Shown here one piece after another: positions 8,793-17,847 of a stretch of 64,000 nt of DNA (position 1 is the stretch's first letter; each line of letters begins with the position of its first letter). This DNA comes from CAVONB01 sp963697205. GTDB lineage: Bacteria; Pseudomonadota; Alphaproteobacteria; Rhizobiales; Hyphomicrobiaceae. The stretch lies in NCBI GenBank assembly GCA_963697205.1, contig CAVONB010000016.1:62001-126000 (forward strand), read 5' to 3'. The notes below the pieces were generated by a model. That model was not told the DNA's origin and searched no databases. It was given only the letters and a program-made list of their open reading frames with translations. Both the position numbers and the translations under genes were made by a program.

Positions 8793-9125
8793 TCAGGCAT
8801 GGCCACCTTCGCGGCCGGTGATGCCGCCGCGTCCGCCGCCCGACAGCAGTGCGTAGGTCAGCACGCGCTTGCTCGCGGTCCAGGAAGCAACGCGTGCTGC
8901 GAATTCGGTGTAATGAGGTGTGGCCAGGTGGGCCTTGAAGGCGGCCTCGTCTTCGTAGATCTCGTAGAGCAGGAAGCTCGCGGGATCGAGGGGATCGGCC
9001 GAGACGTCGAACCGGTGGCAGCCGCGTTCGTTCTCCAGCGAATTGCGCGCCTGGATCAGCAAGGCATCGCCCAGCTCGGCGATGTGCGCCGGTTTGGCGT
9101 CGAAAAACACCACGACGACATACAT
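8793..9125 (-). CDS. ABM-domain protein, putative quinol/antibiotic-biosynthesis monooxygenase (copy 1)
   Basis: 110 residues from the ATG at 9125, chosen because GGAGG lies about seven bases upstream and the domain starts immediately (MYVVVVFFDAKPAH). The open frame reaches 9182 without conserved sequence. The ABM landmarks ENERGCHRFDVSADP and FLLYEIYEDEAAFKAHLATPHY match the second copy closely, implying tandem duplication. The C-terminal Gly/Arg tail (GGGRGGITGREGG) is absent from copy 2. It is the first gene of the three-gene unit with copy 2 and an acyl-CoA ligase. ABM proteins dimerise; two neighbouring paralogs could form a heterodimer, but that is inference. Confidence 0.82.
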   Translation of the reverse strand: MYVVVVFFDAKPAHIAELGDALLIQARNSLENERGCHRFDVSADPLDPASFLLYEIYEDEAAFKAHLATPHYTEFAARVASWTASKRVLTYALLSGGGRGGITGREGGHA

Positions 9126-9296
9126 GGCGCGCCTCCGCATTCTCCCGTGCACCATTGAAGCCCGGCGCGGGGACTGCGGCAAGCGCTGTTATGAGCGCGT
9201 GGCGGCGGCTCTAGCGTGGCAGGGCCGCAGCTGGCGCACGGCTGGCGGGGGCGGGCTGCGACGCCTGTGCCCGCGCCCGGACCGTTCGATCCACCC

Positions 9297-10331
9297 CTAG
9301 CGGCGCAGCCGGGTGTGCTCGCTATGATCGGGCGTCGCGCGTCCGTCGCGCGTCAGTTCGTCGACCAGGACGGAGCGTACGTGGAGGGAGATGTCGCGTC
9401 CGGTCGTGCGGTCGACCGCGTCGTCGAGGCGGACGACGGTCTCGCGGTCGATGTGGGCGGGCGTTCGCACGACGGCATAGGCGAGGCGCCGGCCGCGGTC
9501 GCTCGCCAGCCGCAGCTCCACAATGCGCGCGCCGGGAAGCGTTTGCAGCTCCTCCTCCAGCGCGGCCAGCGTCCGGTTGCGCAGCGAGGCTTCGTCGACC
9601 GTCTGGCGGAAGGCTGCAAGCAGATAAGCGCCGAGTACGACCAGGACCAGCAAGGGCAGCAAGCGGGCGGCCAGTCCGGCGCCCTCGTTCCAATGCGCGC
9701 GGTGTCCGAGCAGCAGGAAGACGAACATCGCCGCGACCGCGATCGCCGTCATGTTGGTCACGAACAGCAAGAGCGCCCCGGTGGCCAGCTGCGGGTAGCC
9801 ATGAGCGACGAGGATGCCGCAGGATGCCAGCGGCGGGCAGAGCGCGGTCGCGATCGCGACGCCGACAGCGGCGCTGCTGATCTTCGGGCTTGCCGCCGCA
9901 TAGGCCCCCGCGGCACCGCCCACCAACGCGATCATCAGATCGAGCAGATTGGGCGCCGTGCGCGCCAAAAGTTGATGGCCGATGGGGATGTCGGGGTTGA
10001 GCCATCCAAGTCCCAGCGCGATCAGGAAGACCCACAGCGCACCGACTACCTCGGCCACGATCGCGCGCATCAGCAGTCGCCGGTCGAGTTCGGCGAGCGC
10101 GAGACCGATGCCCAGCAGTGGCCCGTAGAGCATCGCGATCAGCATCGCGCCGATGATTACGGCTTCGGAATCGGCCAGCAGTCCGAACACCGCGATCAGG
10201 GTTGCGGCGGCATTCATCAAAAGGAAGTTGGTGGAGAGGACCGCGGTCGCTTGAACGAACTTGCGCGTCTCCGCCTTGTCGAGGCCTGGATCGCGCTCAA
10301 TGCGACAGGCGTCGCGGACCGCGCGCAGCAT
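9297..10331 (-). CDS. DUF389 family multi-pass membrane protein
   Basis: About 344 residues. The DUF389 core is visible: several hydrophobic helices with the conserved stretches TAVLSTNFLLMNAAATLIAVFG, IIGAMLIAMLYGPLLGI, and AAVGVAIATALCPPLASCG. A soluble C-terminal region of roughly 100 residues follows (ALEEELQTLPGARIVELRL). The biochemical role of DUF389 proteins is not established; some resemble TIGR00341/TIGR00271-type membrane proteins. The ATG at 10331 is chosen; an in-frame TTG at 10361 would add ten residues, and neither has a strong ribosome-binding site. It is separated from the ABM genes by 171 bp and from the GNAT-nitrilase fusion upstream by 134 bp. Confidence 0.82.
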   Translation of the reverse strand: MLRAVRDACRIERDPGLDKAETRKFVQATAVLSTNFLLMNAAATLIAVFGLLADSEAVIIGAMLIAMLYGPLLGIGLALAELDRRLLMRAIVAEVVGALWVFLIALGLGWLNPDIPIGHQLLARTAPNLLDLMIALVGGAAGAYAAASPKISSAAVGVAIATALCPPLASCGILVAHGYPQLATGALLLFVTNMTAIAVAAMFVFLLLGHRAHWNEGAGLAARLLPLLVLVVLGAYLLAAFRQTVDEASLRNRTLAALEEELQTLPGARIVELRLASDRGRRLAYAVVRTPAHIDRETVVRLDDAVDRTTGRDISLHVRSVLVDELTRDGRATPDHSEHTRLRR

Positions 10332-10465
10332 AGCGTTTTCCAAGACGCCGTCCCGGCGCAACGCCGGGTCAAAGCTCGAAGCCGCTTCGGCCGCGGCGAG
10401 CTTACGTGATTCTCCAGGCTGTCCGGCGTCGGCCGGCGCGGCTGCGCGCGCTGGATCGCATCACG

Positions 10466-12064
10466 TCAGTCCCGGTCCGGCGCACCGCTGCCCTGCCAGA
10501 CCACGCGATAAAGATCGAAGCGGCGGTCGAGGAAGTTGCGCACGCTGCCTTCGCGGCGCGCGACGGTGAGGTCGACCATGCGCAGGTCGGCGATGGCGAT
10601 GGTCTCGGTGTTGGCGCTGGTGTCGGCGGCGACGCCGTCGCGCGCAAAGGGGATGTCGCACGGCGTCAGGATGGCGCTCTCGGCGTAGTGTACGTCCATG
10701 TTCTCGACGTTGGGCAGGTTACCGACGACGCCGGCCATGGCGACGTACATCTGGTTCTCGATGGCGCGGGCGTGGCAGCAGTAGCGCACGCGCAGGAAGC
10801 CGCGGCGGTCGTCGGTGCAGAACGGCACGAACAGGATCATCGCGCCCTGGTCGGCGAGGTGGCGGGCGAGCTCGGGGAACTCGGAATCGTAACAGACGAG
10901 GACGCCGATAGGCCCGCAGTCTGTGTCGATCACGGTGCAGTCGTCGCCGCCCTTGATGTTCCACCAGTATGCCTCGCTCGGCGTCGGGTGGATCTTGTCG
11001 CGGGCATGCACCGCGCCGTCGCGCAGGAAGACGTAGGCGACGTTTCGGATTTCGCCGGACGCGAGTTGTGTGGGGTGGGTGCCACCGATGATGTTGATGT
11101 TGTGGGAGATGGCGAGCTCGCGCATGAAGCCCACGAACCAATCGGTGTAGGTGGTGATCTTGGCGATGCCGTCGAGTGGGGGCAGCGGCTCGGCCTCCAG
11201 CGACAGGAGCTGGAGCGTGAAGAGCTCGGGAAGGACGACGAAATCGCTTTTGTAGTCGGCGGCGATGTCGACGAAGTAGGCGACTTGCCGGCGGAACGCG
11301 TCCCGGTCGGTGATGCCACGCATCTGGTACTGGACGACGGCGACGCGGACGGTGTCGGGGCGGGAGAGTGCGGTGGTGGCGCGCGCGGCCTGCTCGTCGT
11401 ACTCGGGGTTGAGCCAAGTCATCAGGGAGGCGTAGCCTAGCGACTGGCGGTCGCCGGGCTCGTATCCCTCGAGCACGCCCTGCGGCGCAAAGCCCTGCGC
11501 GAGCTGGAAGTTGACGACGGGGTCGCGCAGCTTTCGATCCTGAACGGCGGCGAGATAGGCCTTTGGCGTGCCGAACTCGCGCAGGCGGCGCGACAGGCCG
11601 GGCATTCGACCGCCGAACACGATGCCCTTCAGGCCCAGGTCGCGCGCCAGCGCCTTGCGCGCGTTGTAGAGGCGCTGGCCGATGCGCAGGCGGCGATGCT
11701 CGGGGTCGACGGACACGTCCATGCCGTAGAGCCATATGCCCTTGGGGTTGTGACGCGCGCCGAAGCCGTTACCGGTGATCTCGAACCAGGTGTGGGGCGC
11801 GTGGGCCGTCGCCTCGTCGATGATGAAGGTCGCGCAGTAGCCGACGATGCGGCCCTGGTGCTCGGCGACGAACTGTCCTTCGCGGAAATTGTTGATGTGG
11901 CCGCGGATCATGGGCGGCGTCAGCGCGGGCTGTGGATGATAGATGCGGCGGCTGAGTGCCGCGATGCCATCGACGTCGGCCAACGTGGCGTGACGCACGG
12001 TCAGGCGTGCGCTCGCGATCGCGGCGCGCGGCGCCGGGGTGTCAGGGGGCGTTGTCTTCTGCAT
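10466..12064 (-). CDS. Fused GNAT acetyltransferase - carbon-nitrogen hydrolase
   Basis: 532 residues with two domains. Residues about 20-195 form a GNAT N-acetyltransferase fold, with the acetyl-CoA-binding region around DVSVDPEHRRLRIGQRLY. Residues about 238-520 form a nitrilase-superfamily amidohydrolase with the full catalytic triad: Glu280 in VLPELFT, Lys357 in ARDKIHPT and Cys391 in VLVCYDSEFPE. Proteins of this architecture occur widely in proteobacteria, usually annotated as bifunctional, and their substrates are unknown. A plausible but unproven scheme is removal of an amide from a compound and acylation of the product, or repair of a damaged metabolite. The gene stands alone, with its ATG 68 bp from the stop of the upstream CoA transferase. 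Confidence 0.9.
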   Translation of the reverse strand: MQKTTPPDTPAPRAAIASARLTVRHATLADVDGIAALSRRIYHPQPALTPPMIRGHINNFREGQFVAEHQGRIVGYCATFIIDEATAHAPHTWFEITGNGFGARHNPKGIWLYGMDVSVDPEHRRLRIGQRLYNARKALARDLGLKGIVFGGRMPGLSRRLREFGTPKAYLAAVQDRKLRDPVVNFQLAQGFAPQGVLEGYEPGDRQSLGYASLMTWLNPEYDEQAARATTALSRPDTVRVAVVQYQMRGITDRDAFRRQVAYFVDIAADYKSDFVVLPELFTLQLLSLEAEPLPPLDGIAKITTYTDWFVGFMRELAISHNINIIGGTHPTQLASGEIRNVAYVFLRDGAVHARDKIHPTPSEAYWWNIKGGDDCTVIDTDCGPIGVLVCYDSEFPELARHLADQGAMILFVPFCTDDRRGFLRVRYCCHARAIENQMYVAMAGVVGNLPNVENMDVHYAESAILTPCDIPFARDGVAADTSANTETIAIADLRMVDLTVARREGSVRNFLDRRFDLYRVVWQGSGAPDRD

Positions 12065-12132
12065 CGGTATATTTCAGCAGTGAATCGGGGCCGTGGCAAA
12101 TCCCGTGTTGCAGGTCGCAGCTGCGTCAACGG

Positions 12133-13362
12133 TCAGACGACGCCGCGCGCACGCAGGCGTGCGATCTCCTCGGCGTCGAGGTCGGCGATCTCGCGCAGGA
12201 CCTCGTCGGTGTGCGCGCCGACGACGGGGCCTGCCCAGCGGATCTGCGCGTCGCGGTCGAGGTCGGCCACGACGGGAACGACGCCGGGATGCAGGACACA
12301 GCCGAGGCGGGGGTCGTCGACCTCGGTGACCATGCGACGGGCGCGAAACTGCGCGTCGGCGGCGACGTCGGCGATGGTGTAGACCTTGCTCGATGGAATG
12401 TTGGCCGCGTCGAGGGTGTCGAGGACGGCATCGATGGTCAGGGTGCGCGACCAGTCGGCGATCGCCTGGTCGAGGGCGGCGACGTTGGCGAGGCGCGCGG
12501 TGTTGGTGGTGAAGCGGGGATCGTCGGCAAGTTCGGCGCGTCCCATCACGGTCGCAAGCTGGCGGAACAGCGGATCGGAGTTGGCCGCGATCAGCGCCCA
12601 GGCGCCGTCGCTCGTGGGGTAGGCGCTGGTCGGCGCGGAGCTCGACATGCCCGAGCCCATCGGGCGGCGCACGGCGCCGGTCAGGCCATATTCGGGGAGG
12701 CAGCCTTCGAGCATGGTCAGCACCGCCTCGCCCAGCGCCACGTCGATGACACGGATGGCGCTGCGCCCGCTTGCGCGTGCCTCAATGATGGCCGACAGCG
12801 CGCCGATGGCGCCGTAAAGCCCGGCGATGTTGTCGCCCAGGCTGACGCCGGTGCGCGGCGGCGGCAGGTCGGTGGTGCCTTCGGGGTAGCCGGTGAGGTA
12901 GCGCAATCCGCCCTGCGCCTCGCCGATGACGCCGAAGCTCGCGCGGCGCGCCTCCGGTCCCGTTTGGCCGTAGCCGGAGATGCGCACGAGCACTAGGCCG
13001 GGGCGCGCGCGCTCGAGCACGTCGGGGCCCAGCCCCCACTTCTCGAGCTGCCCGGTGCGGAAGTTCTCGACCACGGCGTCGCACTTAGCCGCGAGCTTCA
13101 GGACGAGCTCGCGGGCGGCGGGGTCGCGCAGGTTGAGCGTGAGCGAGCGCTTGTTGCGGCCGTGCAGGCTCCACCAGATCGAGCCACCTTCGGCCTGCAT
13201 GCCCCAGCCGCGGACGGGATCGCCGGTGCCGGGGGGCTCGACCTTGATGACGTCGGCGCCGAGGTCTGCCAGCACGCGCGTGGCGAAGGGCGCGGCGATG
13301 AAGTGACCGAGTTCCAGGATGCGCACCCCGGCAAGCGGGGGTGGAGCGGGGTCGAGTGACAT
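12133..13362 (-). CDS. Family III CoA transferase (CaiB/BaiF)
   Basis: 409 residues of the class III CoA-transferase fold. It begins with GVRILELGHFIAAPFATRVLADLGADVIKVE, the usual N-terminal signature, contains SLTLNLRDP, and carries the catalytic aspartate, Asp177, in SLGDNIAGLYGAIG. These enzymes move CoA between carboxylates such as succinate, oxalate/formate, carnitine or mesaconate; the substrate here is not determinable. An AGGAG lies upstream of the ATG at 13362. It precedes the GNAT-nitrilase fusion by 68 bp on the same strand and is divergent from dnaB. Confidence 0.9.
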   Translation of the reverse strand: MSLDPAPPPLAGVRILELGHFIAAPFATRVLADLGADVIKVEPPGTGDPVRGWGMQAEGGSIWWSLHGRNKRSLTLNLRDPAARELVLKLAAKCDAVVENFRTGQLEKWGLGPDVLERARPGLVLVRISGYGQTGPEARRASFGVIGEAQGGLRYLTGYPEGTTDLPPPRTGVSLGDNIAGLYGAIGALSAIIEARASGRSAIRVIDVALGEAVLTMLEGCLPEYGLTGAVRRPMGSGMSSSAPTSAYPTSDGAWALIAANSDPLFRQLATVMGRAELADDPRFTTNTARLANVAALDQAIADWSRTLTIDAVLDTLDAANIPSSKVYTIADVAADAQFRARRMVTEVDDPRLGCVLHPGVVPVVADLDRDAQIRWAGPVVGAHTDEVLREIADLDAEEIARLRARGVV

Positions 13363-13722
13363 GTGGCGGGCGTCTCCTGGCAGGTTCGGGTACTGACCTA
13401 GACGAAGGCTCGTTGCGGCTCAATGGGCAGCTCCGGGGGGCAGTTGCGGGGGGCAGCCCCGCGGGGGCAGCCCCGGGGATGGTCAACCTCGGGGCGCGAG
13501 GGACGACGGGCGGGGACGACCATGGGTCGAAGCCGGCGCACGGAGCGATTCGGCGGCCCAAGCGGTTTTGTGCGTGTCTGTTGATAGCGGGGAGCGGACC
13601 GGTGGAGGATCGTGGCGGGGCGCTTGTGCTGGAGGGAATCGGCTATCCCGGACCCACCCCCGCGACGGGCCCCGCCTGTCGCTCTTCGACTGTCGTCCTG
13701 CGCCAAGAAGAGCCCTTACCGC
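13363..13722. other. Intergenic region upstream of dnaB, GC-rich repeats
   Basis: 360 bp between the divergent CoA transferase and dnaB genes. From about 13448 to 13478 the near-palindrome GGGGCAGCCCC occurs twice in tandem, with a related GGGCAGCTCCGGGGGG just before. No gene or clear promoter was recognised. The rpsR-rplI pair that often precedes dnaB in this group is not present here. Confidence 0.45.
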
Positions 13723-15243
13723 ATGAGCCAGACCTCCGTCCTGTCCGCCGACCAGCTCCGCGCCGCCGCCGCCGCGGAGGAACCGATCAACTTCCGATCG
13801 CCACCCCAGAACATCGAGGCCGAGCAGGCGCTCCTGGGCGCGATCCTGATCAACAACGAATCGCTGGATCGCGTGTCCGGCTTCCTGACCCCCGACCACT
13901 TCTACGAGCCGCTGCACCAGCAGATCTTCGAGGTGGCCTCCAAGCTGATCCAGGCGGGCAAACAGGCCACGCCGATCACGCTCAGGACGTTCTTCGAGAA
14001 CGCCGAGCCGATCGACCAGCACATGACGGTGCCCCAGTACCTCGGCCGGCTGGCCGCCAACGCGACGACGATCATCAACGCGCACGACTACGGGCGCACC
14101 GTCTACGATCTCGCCATCCGGCGCCACCTGATCACCATCGGCGAGGACCTCGTCAACACGGCTTTCGATTCGCCCGTCGACCACCCGCCCGAGGAGCAGA
14201 TCTCGGAGGCGGAGAACAAGCTCTACAAGATCGCCGAGCAGGGCAAGTACGGCTCCGGCTTCCTCGGGTTCGGCGCGGCGCTGACGGCGGCCATCGAGAT
14301 GGCCAACAACGCCTATCAGCGCGCGGGACATCTCTCAGGCCTGTCGTCGGGCCTGGTCGACCTCGACAACCGCATGGGCGGACTGCAGAGCTCCGACCTC
14401 ATCATCCTCGCTGGACGCCCCTCGATGGGCAAGACCGCGCTCGTCACCAACATCGCCTACAACGTGGCGAAGGCCTATCGGGAGGAAGCCCAGCCCGACG
14501 GAACGATGAAGGTCCTGGATGGCGCCAAGGTTGGGTTCTTCTCGCTGGAAATGTCGGCCGAGCAGCTCGCCACGCGTATTCTGTCGGAGCAGTCGGAGAT
14601 CTCCTCGGAGAAGATCCGGCGCGGCATGATCGACGAAGCGGAGTTCCGTAAGCTGGTGCAGGTGTCGCAGGAGATGAGCCAGGTGCCGCTGTTCATCGAC
14701 CAGACCGGCGGCCTCAATATCGCGCAGCTTTCCGCGCGCGCACGCAAATTGAAGCGCCAGCATGGCCTGGGCCTGCTGATCGTCGACTACCTCCAGCTGC
14801 TGGCGGGCTCGTCGAAGACCGCGTCGGCGGGCCGCGTGCAGGAAATCACGGAGATCACGACCGGGCTCAAGGCGCTGGCCAAGGAGCTGGTTGTGCCGAT
14901 CATCGCGCTGTCGCAGCTGTCGCGCCAGGTGGAGCAGCGCGAGGACAAGCGGCCCCAGCTCTCCGACCTCAGAGAATCGGGCTCCATCGAGCAGGACGCG
15001 GACGTGGTTATGTTCGTCTTCCGCGAGGAGTATTATGTCGAGCGCAAGAAGCCGTCCGACACCAACCTCGAAGAGATGCAGAAGTGGATCCAGGAGATGG
15101 AGCTCGTGCACGGCAAGGCCGAGGTGATCATCGGCAAGCAGCGTCACGGACCCACCGGCACCGTGCAACTTGCCTTCGAGGCCAACTTCACCCGGTTCGG
15201 CAATCTCGCCCGCGAGCATCATATGCCGGAGCGACTGGAGTGA
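13723..15243 (+). CDS. dnaB: Replicative DNA helicase DnaB
   Basis: 506 residues, normal length for alphaproteobacterial DnaB. The N-terminal primase-interaction domain begins at PQNIEAEQALLGAILINNESLD (residues 28-49). The RecA-like motor domain has Walker A GRPSMGKT (231-238), FFSLEMSAEQL, the Walker B segment LLIVDYLQLL, and the arginine-containing SRQVEQREDKRP and LRESGSIEQDADVV motifs. It unwinds DNA at the replication fork as a ring hexamer. The ATG at 13723 is chosen as the start of conserved sequence. It leads the dnaB-alr-radA-cvpA-purF run typical of Hyphomicrobiales, with 22 bp to alr. Confidence 0.97.
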   Translation: MSQTSVLSADQLRAAAAAEEPINFRSPPQNIEAEQALLGAILINNESLDRVSGFLTPDHFYEPLHQQIFEVASKLIQAGKQATPITLRTFFENAEPIDQHMTVPQYLGRLAANATTIINAHDYGRTVYDLAIRRHLITIGEDLVNTAFDSPVDHPPEEQISEAENKLYKIAEQGKYGSGFLGFGAALTAAIEMANNAYQRAGHLSGLSSGLVDLDNRMGGLQSSDLIILAGRPSMGKTALVTNIAYNVAKAYREEAQPDGTMKVLDGAKVGFFSLEMSAEQLATRILSEQSEISSEKIRRGMIDEAEFRKLVQVSQEMSQVPLFIDQTGGLNIAQLSARARKLKRQHGLGLLIVDYLQLLAGSSKTASAGRVQEITEITTGLKALAKELVVPIIALSQLSRQVEQREDKRPQLSDLRESGSIEQDADVVMFVFREEYYVERKKPSDTNLEEMQKWIQEMELVHGKAEVIIGKQRHGPTGTVQLAFEANFTRFGNLAREHHMPERLE

Positions 15244-15265
15244 GCCGCCGACGGAGCCGCCCGAC

Positions 15266-16420
15266 ATGACGATGCCTCCCTTCGGCTACGCGGACGGCAC
15301 GTTGCCGCGGCAGGCGACCGGGGTGATCGTGGTCGACGTCGGCCAGGTGCGCGCGAACTGGCGCGCGCTTTCGCTGCTGGTGGCGCCTGCTGAATGTGCC
15401 GCCGTGGTCAAGGCGGATGCCTACGGGCTCGGGGCCGACGTGCTGATCCCGGCGCTTGCAACGGAGGGCTGCCGCACCTTCTTCGTGGCGACCGCCGAGG
15501 AGGCCGCGCGCGCCCGGCGGCTGGTGCCCAGCGCGGTGCTCTATGTGCTGGACGGGCTGCTCGATGCGGCCTTTCTTGCCGGCATTGGTGCGCGGCCGGT
15601 CCTGTCCAACGATGCCGACGTCGCGCGCTGGCGGGCGCACCGCGCCCGCGCAGGGTACACCGACTACGCGGGCCTGCAGGTCGATACCGGCCTCAACCGG
15701 CTGGGGCTTGCGCCGGAGGAGATGCTGGCGCTGGTGCGCGGCGGTGATCCCACGAGCCAGCTCGGGCTCACCTTGCTGATGAGCCACATGGCGTGCGCCG
15801 ATGAAGCCGCCCACCCGATGAACCGCGAGCAACGCAGCCGCTTCCTCGATCTGCGCCGTCACATGCCCGCCGTAACCGCGAGCCTGGCTGCGTCCGACGG
15901 GCTGATGCTGGGCAAGCCCTATCATTTCGACATGGTGCGACCGGGCTACGCACTCTACGGCGGCCAGGCCTTCGACAGCGGGGCTGCGCCCGTCAAGCCG
16001 GCTGTGACGGTGCACGCGCGCATCCTGCAGGTGCGCGACATTCCTTCCGGACAAAGCGTGGGCTACGCCGCCAGCTGGCGCACACGCCAGACGCGGCGCG
16101 TCGCGACGGTGGCGGCGGGCTATGCCGACGGCGTCTTCCGGCATGCGAGCGCGGGCGACGGCGAGCGCGGCGGGGCGGTGGCGATCGAGGGCACGGTGTG
16201 TCCGATCGTCGGCCGGGTGTCGATGGATCTCGTCACCGTCGACGTCAGCGAAGCGCCACATGCGGTTGCCGATCCCAGTGTCGCGGGGGGATGGGCGGAG
16301 CTGATCGGCCCGACGTTGTCGATCGAGACGGTCGGTGCGCAGTCCGGGACGATCGGCTACGAGGTGCTGACGCGTCTGGGTCGGCGCTTCCACCGCATTC
16401 ATCGCAGCGAAGGGACCTGA
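15266..16420 (+). CDS. alr: Alanine racemase
   Basis: 384 residues of the fold III PLP enzyme that interconverts L- and D-alanine for peptidoglycan. The PLP lysine, Lys49, is in VVKADAYGLGA. The substrate-binding region HMACADEAAHPMN and the catalytic-tyrosine segment SVGYAASW are present, as is the C-terminal IVGRVSMDLVTVDV. The gene lies 22 bp after dnaB and 3 bp before radA, so the three are almost certainly cotranscribed. The ATG at 15266 is the first codon after dnaB that gives protein-like sequence. Confidence 0.96.
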   Translation: MTMPPFGYADGTLPRQATGVIVVDVGQVRANWRALSLLVAPAECAAVVKADAYGLGADVLIPALATEGCRTFFVATAEEAARARRLVPSAVLYVLDGLLDAAFLAGIGARPVLSNDADVARWRAHRARAGYTDYAGLQVDTGLNRLGLAPEEMLALVRGGDPTSQLGLTLLMSHMACADEAAHPMNREQRSRFLDLRRHMPAVTASLAASDGLMLGKPYHFDMVRPGYALYGGQAFDSGAAPVKPAVTVHARILQVRDIPSGQSVGYAASWRTRQTRRVATVAAGYADGVFRHASAGDGERGGAVAIEGTVCPIVGRVSMDLVTVDVSEAPHAVADPSVAGGWAELIGPTLSIETVGAQSGTIGYEVLTRLGRRFHRIHRSEGT

Positions 16421-16423
16421 CGC

Positions 16424-17800
16424 ATGGCCAAGGCCGCGAAATCCTCGTTCGTCTGCCAGAACTGCGGCGCGGTCTCCACGCGCTGGTCGGGCAAGTGCGC
16501 GGCGTGCGGGGAGTGGAACACGATCGCGGAGGAGACCGATTCGGGTCCGCCGCCGGGATCGGGCATCACGCGCCAAAGCCGCGGGCGGGTGGTGACGCTG
16601 GAGACGCTTGCGGGCAAGACGCCAGAGGCTCCGCGGCTCAAGACGGGCATGGACGAACTCGACCGGGTGACGGGCGGCGGCATCGTTCCGGGCTCGGCGC
16701 TGCTGATCGGCGGCGAACCGGGGATCGGAAAATCGACGCTGCTGCTGCAGTTGGCGGCGTCGCTGGCCACGGCCGGACGGTCGGCGCTCTATTTCTCAGG
16801 CGAGGAGGCGGCGGGCCAGGTGCGGCTCAGGGCTGAGCGGTTGGGGCTTTCGGATGCGCCGGTAGGGCTGGCGGCGGAGACAAACCTGACGAACATCCTG
16901 GCCACGCTGGGGGACGGCCGGCCAGCGGACCTGGTGGTGATCGATTCCATCCAGACCCTATGGGCGGAGGCGCTGGAGGCCGCGCCGGGGACGGTCAGCC
17001 AGGTGCGCGCGGCCACCCAATCGCTGATCCGCTTCGCCAAGCAGTCGGGCAGCGCCATGCTGCTGGTCGGCCACGTCACCAAGGACGGGCAGATCGCGGG
17101 GCCGAAGGTCGTGGAGCATATGGTCGATACGGTGCTCTATTTCGAAGGCGACAGCGGGCATCCGTTCCGCATCCTGCGCGCGGTGAAGAACCGGTTTGGG
17201 CCGACGGACGAGATCGGCGTGTTCGAGATGGTGCAGCATGGGCTGCGCGAGGTCGCCAACCCCTCCGAACTGTTCTTGGGCGACCGTGACGCCAAGAGCC
17301 CTGGCGCGGCCGTGTTCGCCGGCATCGAGGGGACGCGCCCGCTGCTGGTGGAGTTCCAGGCGCTGGTGGCGCCCTCGCAGCTGGGCACGCCGCGGCGTGC
17401 CGTGGTCGGCTGGGACCAGAACCGGCTCAACATGCTGCTGGCCGTGCTCGATGCGCGCTGCGGGGTCTCCTTTGCCCAGCACGACGTCTACCTGAACGTC
17501 GCGGGTGGGCTGAAAATCCAGGAGCCGGCTGCGGATCTTGCGGCTGCGGCCGCCCTGCTGTCGTCATTTTCGGGTGGTGCGATCCCTACGGATCATGTCT
17601 TCTTCGGAGAAATCTCCCTCTCCGGTGCGGTCAGGGCGGCCACCCATATGACACTGCGGCTCAAGGAGGCGCAGAAGCTGGGTTTCAAACGTGCCGTCGT
17701 GCCTGCGGCCGGCGAACTGGAGGACGGCGCGCTGCGTATCAAGCTCGAGCGTCATACCCATCTCAAGGAGCTTGCGGAGGGCCTGCCGTCATGTCACTGA
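16424..17800 (+). CDS. radA: DNA repair protein RadA/Sms
   Basis: 458 residues, full length. The N-terminal zinc finger uses Cys11, Cys14, Cys25 and Cys28 (CQNCG...CAACG). The RecA-like core has Walker A GGEPGIGKST, Walker B LVVIDSIQTLW and the RadA-specific VKNRFGPTDE motif. A Lon-protease-like C-terminal domain follows (GGAIPTDHVFFGEISLSG). It is a branch-migration helicase acting in recombinational repair. It starts three bases after the alr stop. Confidence 0.97.
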   Translation: MAKAAKSSFVCQNCGAVSTRWSGKCAACGEWNTIAEETDSGPPPGSGITRQSRGRVVTLETLAGKTPEAPRLKTGMDELDRVTGGGIVPGSALLIGGEPGIGKSTLLLQLAASLATAGRSALYFSGEEAAGQVRLRAERLGLSDAPVGLAAETNLTNILATLGDGRPADLVVIDSIQTLWAEALEAAPGTVSQVRAATQSLIRFAKQSGSAMLLVGHVTKDGQIAGPKVVEHMVDTVLYFEGDSGHPFRILRAVKNRFGPTDEIGVFEMVQHGLREVANPSELFLGDRDAKSPGAAVFAGIEGTRPLLVEFQALVAPSQLGTPRRAVVGWDQNRLNMLLAVLDARCGVSFAQHDVYLNVAGGLKIQEPAADLAAAAALLSSFSGGAIPTDHVFFGEISLSGAVRAATHMTLRLKEAQKLGFKRAVVPAAGELEDGALRIKLERHTHLKELAEGLPSCH

Positions 17801-17847
17801 CATTTCGGCGTCCCGAACCGCGCTGCCGCCACCGAGGACATTGACCC

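Noticed and set aside
9216..10409. Plus-strand open frame opposite DUF389
   Set aside because: Gln/Arg/Asp-rich noise; DUF389 on the minus strand has clear membrane helices and family motifs.
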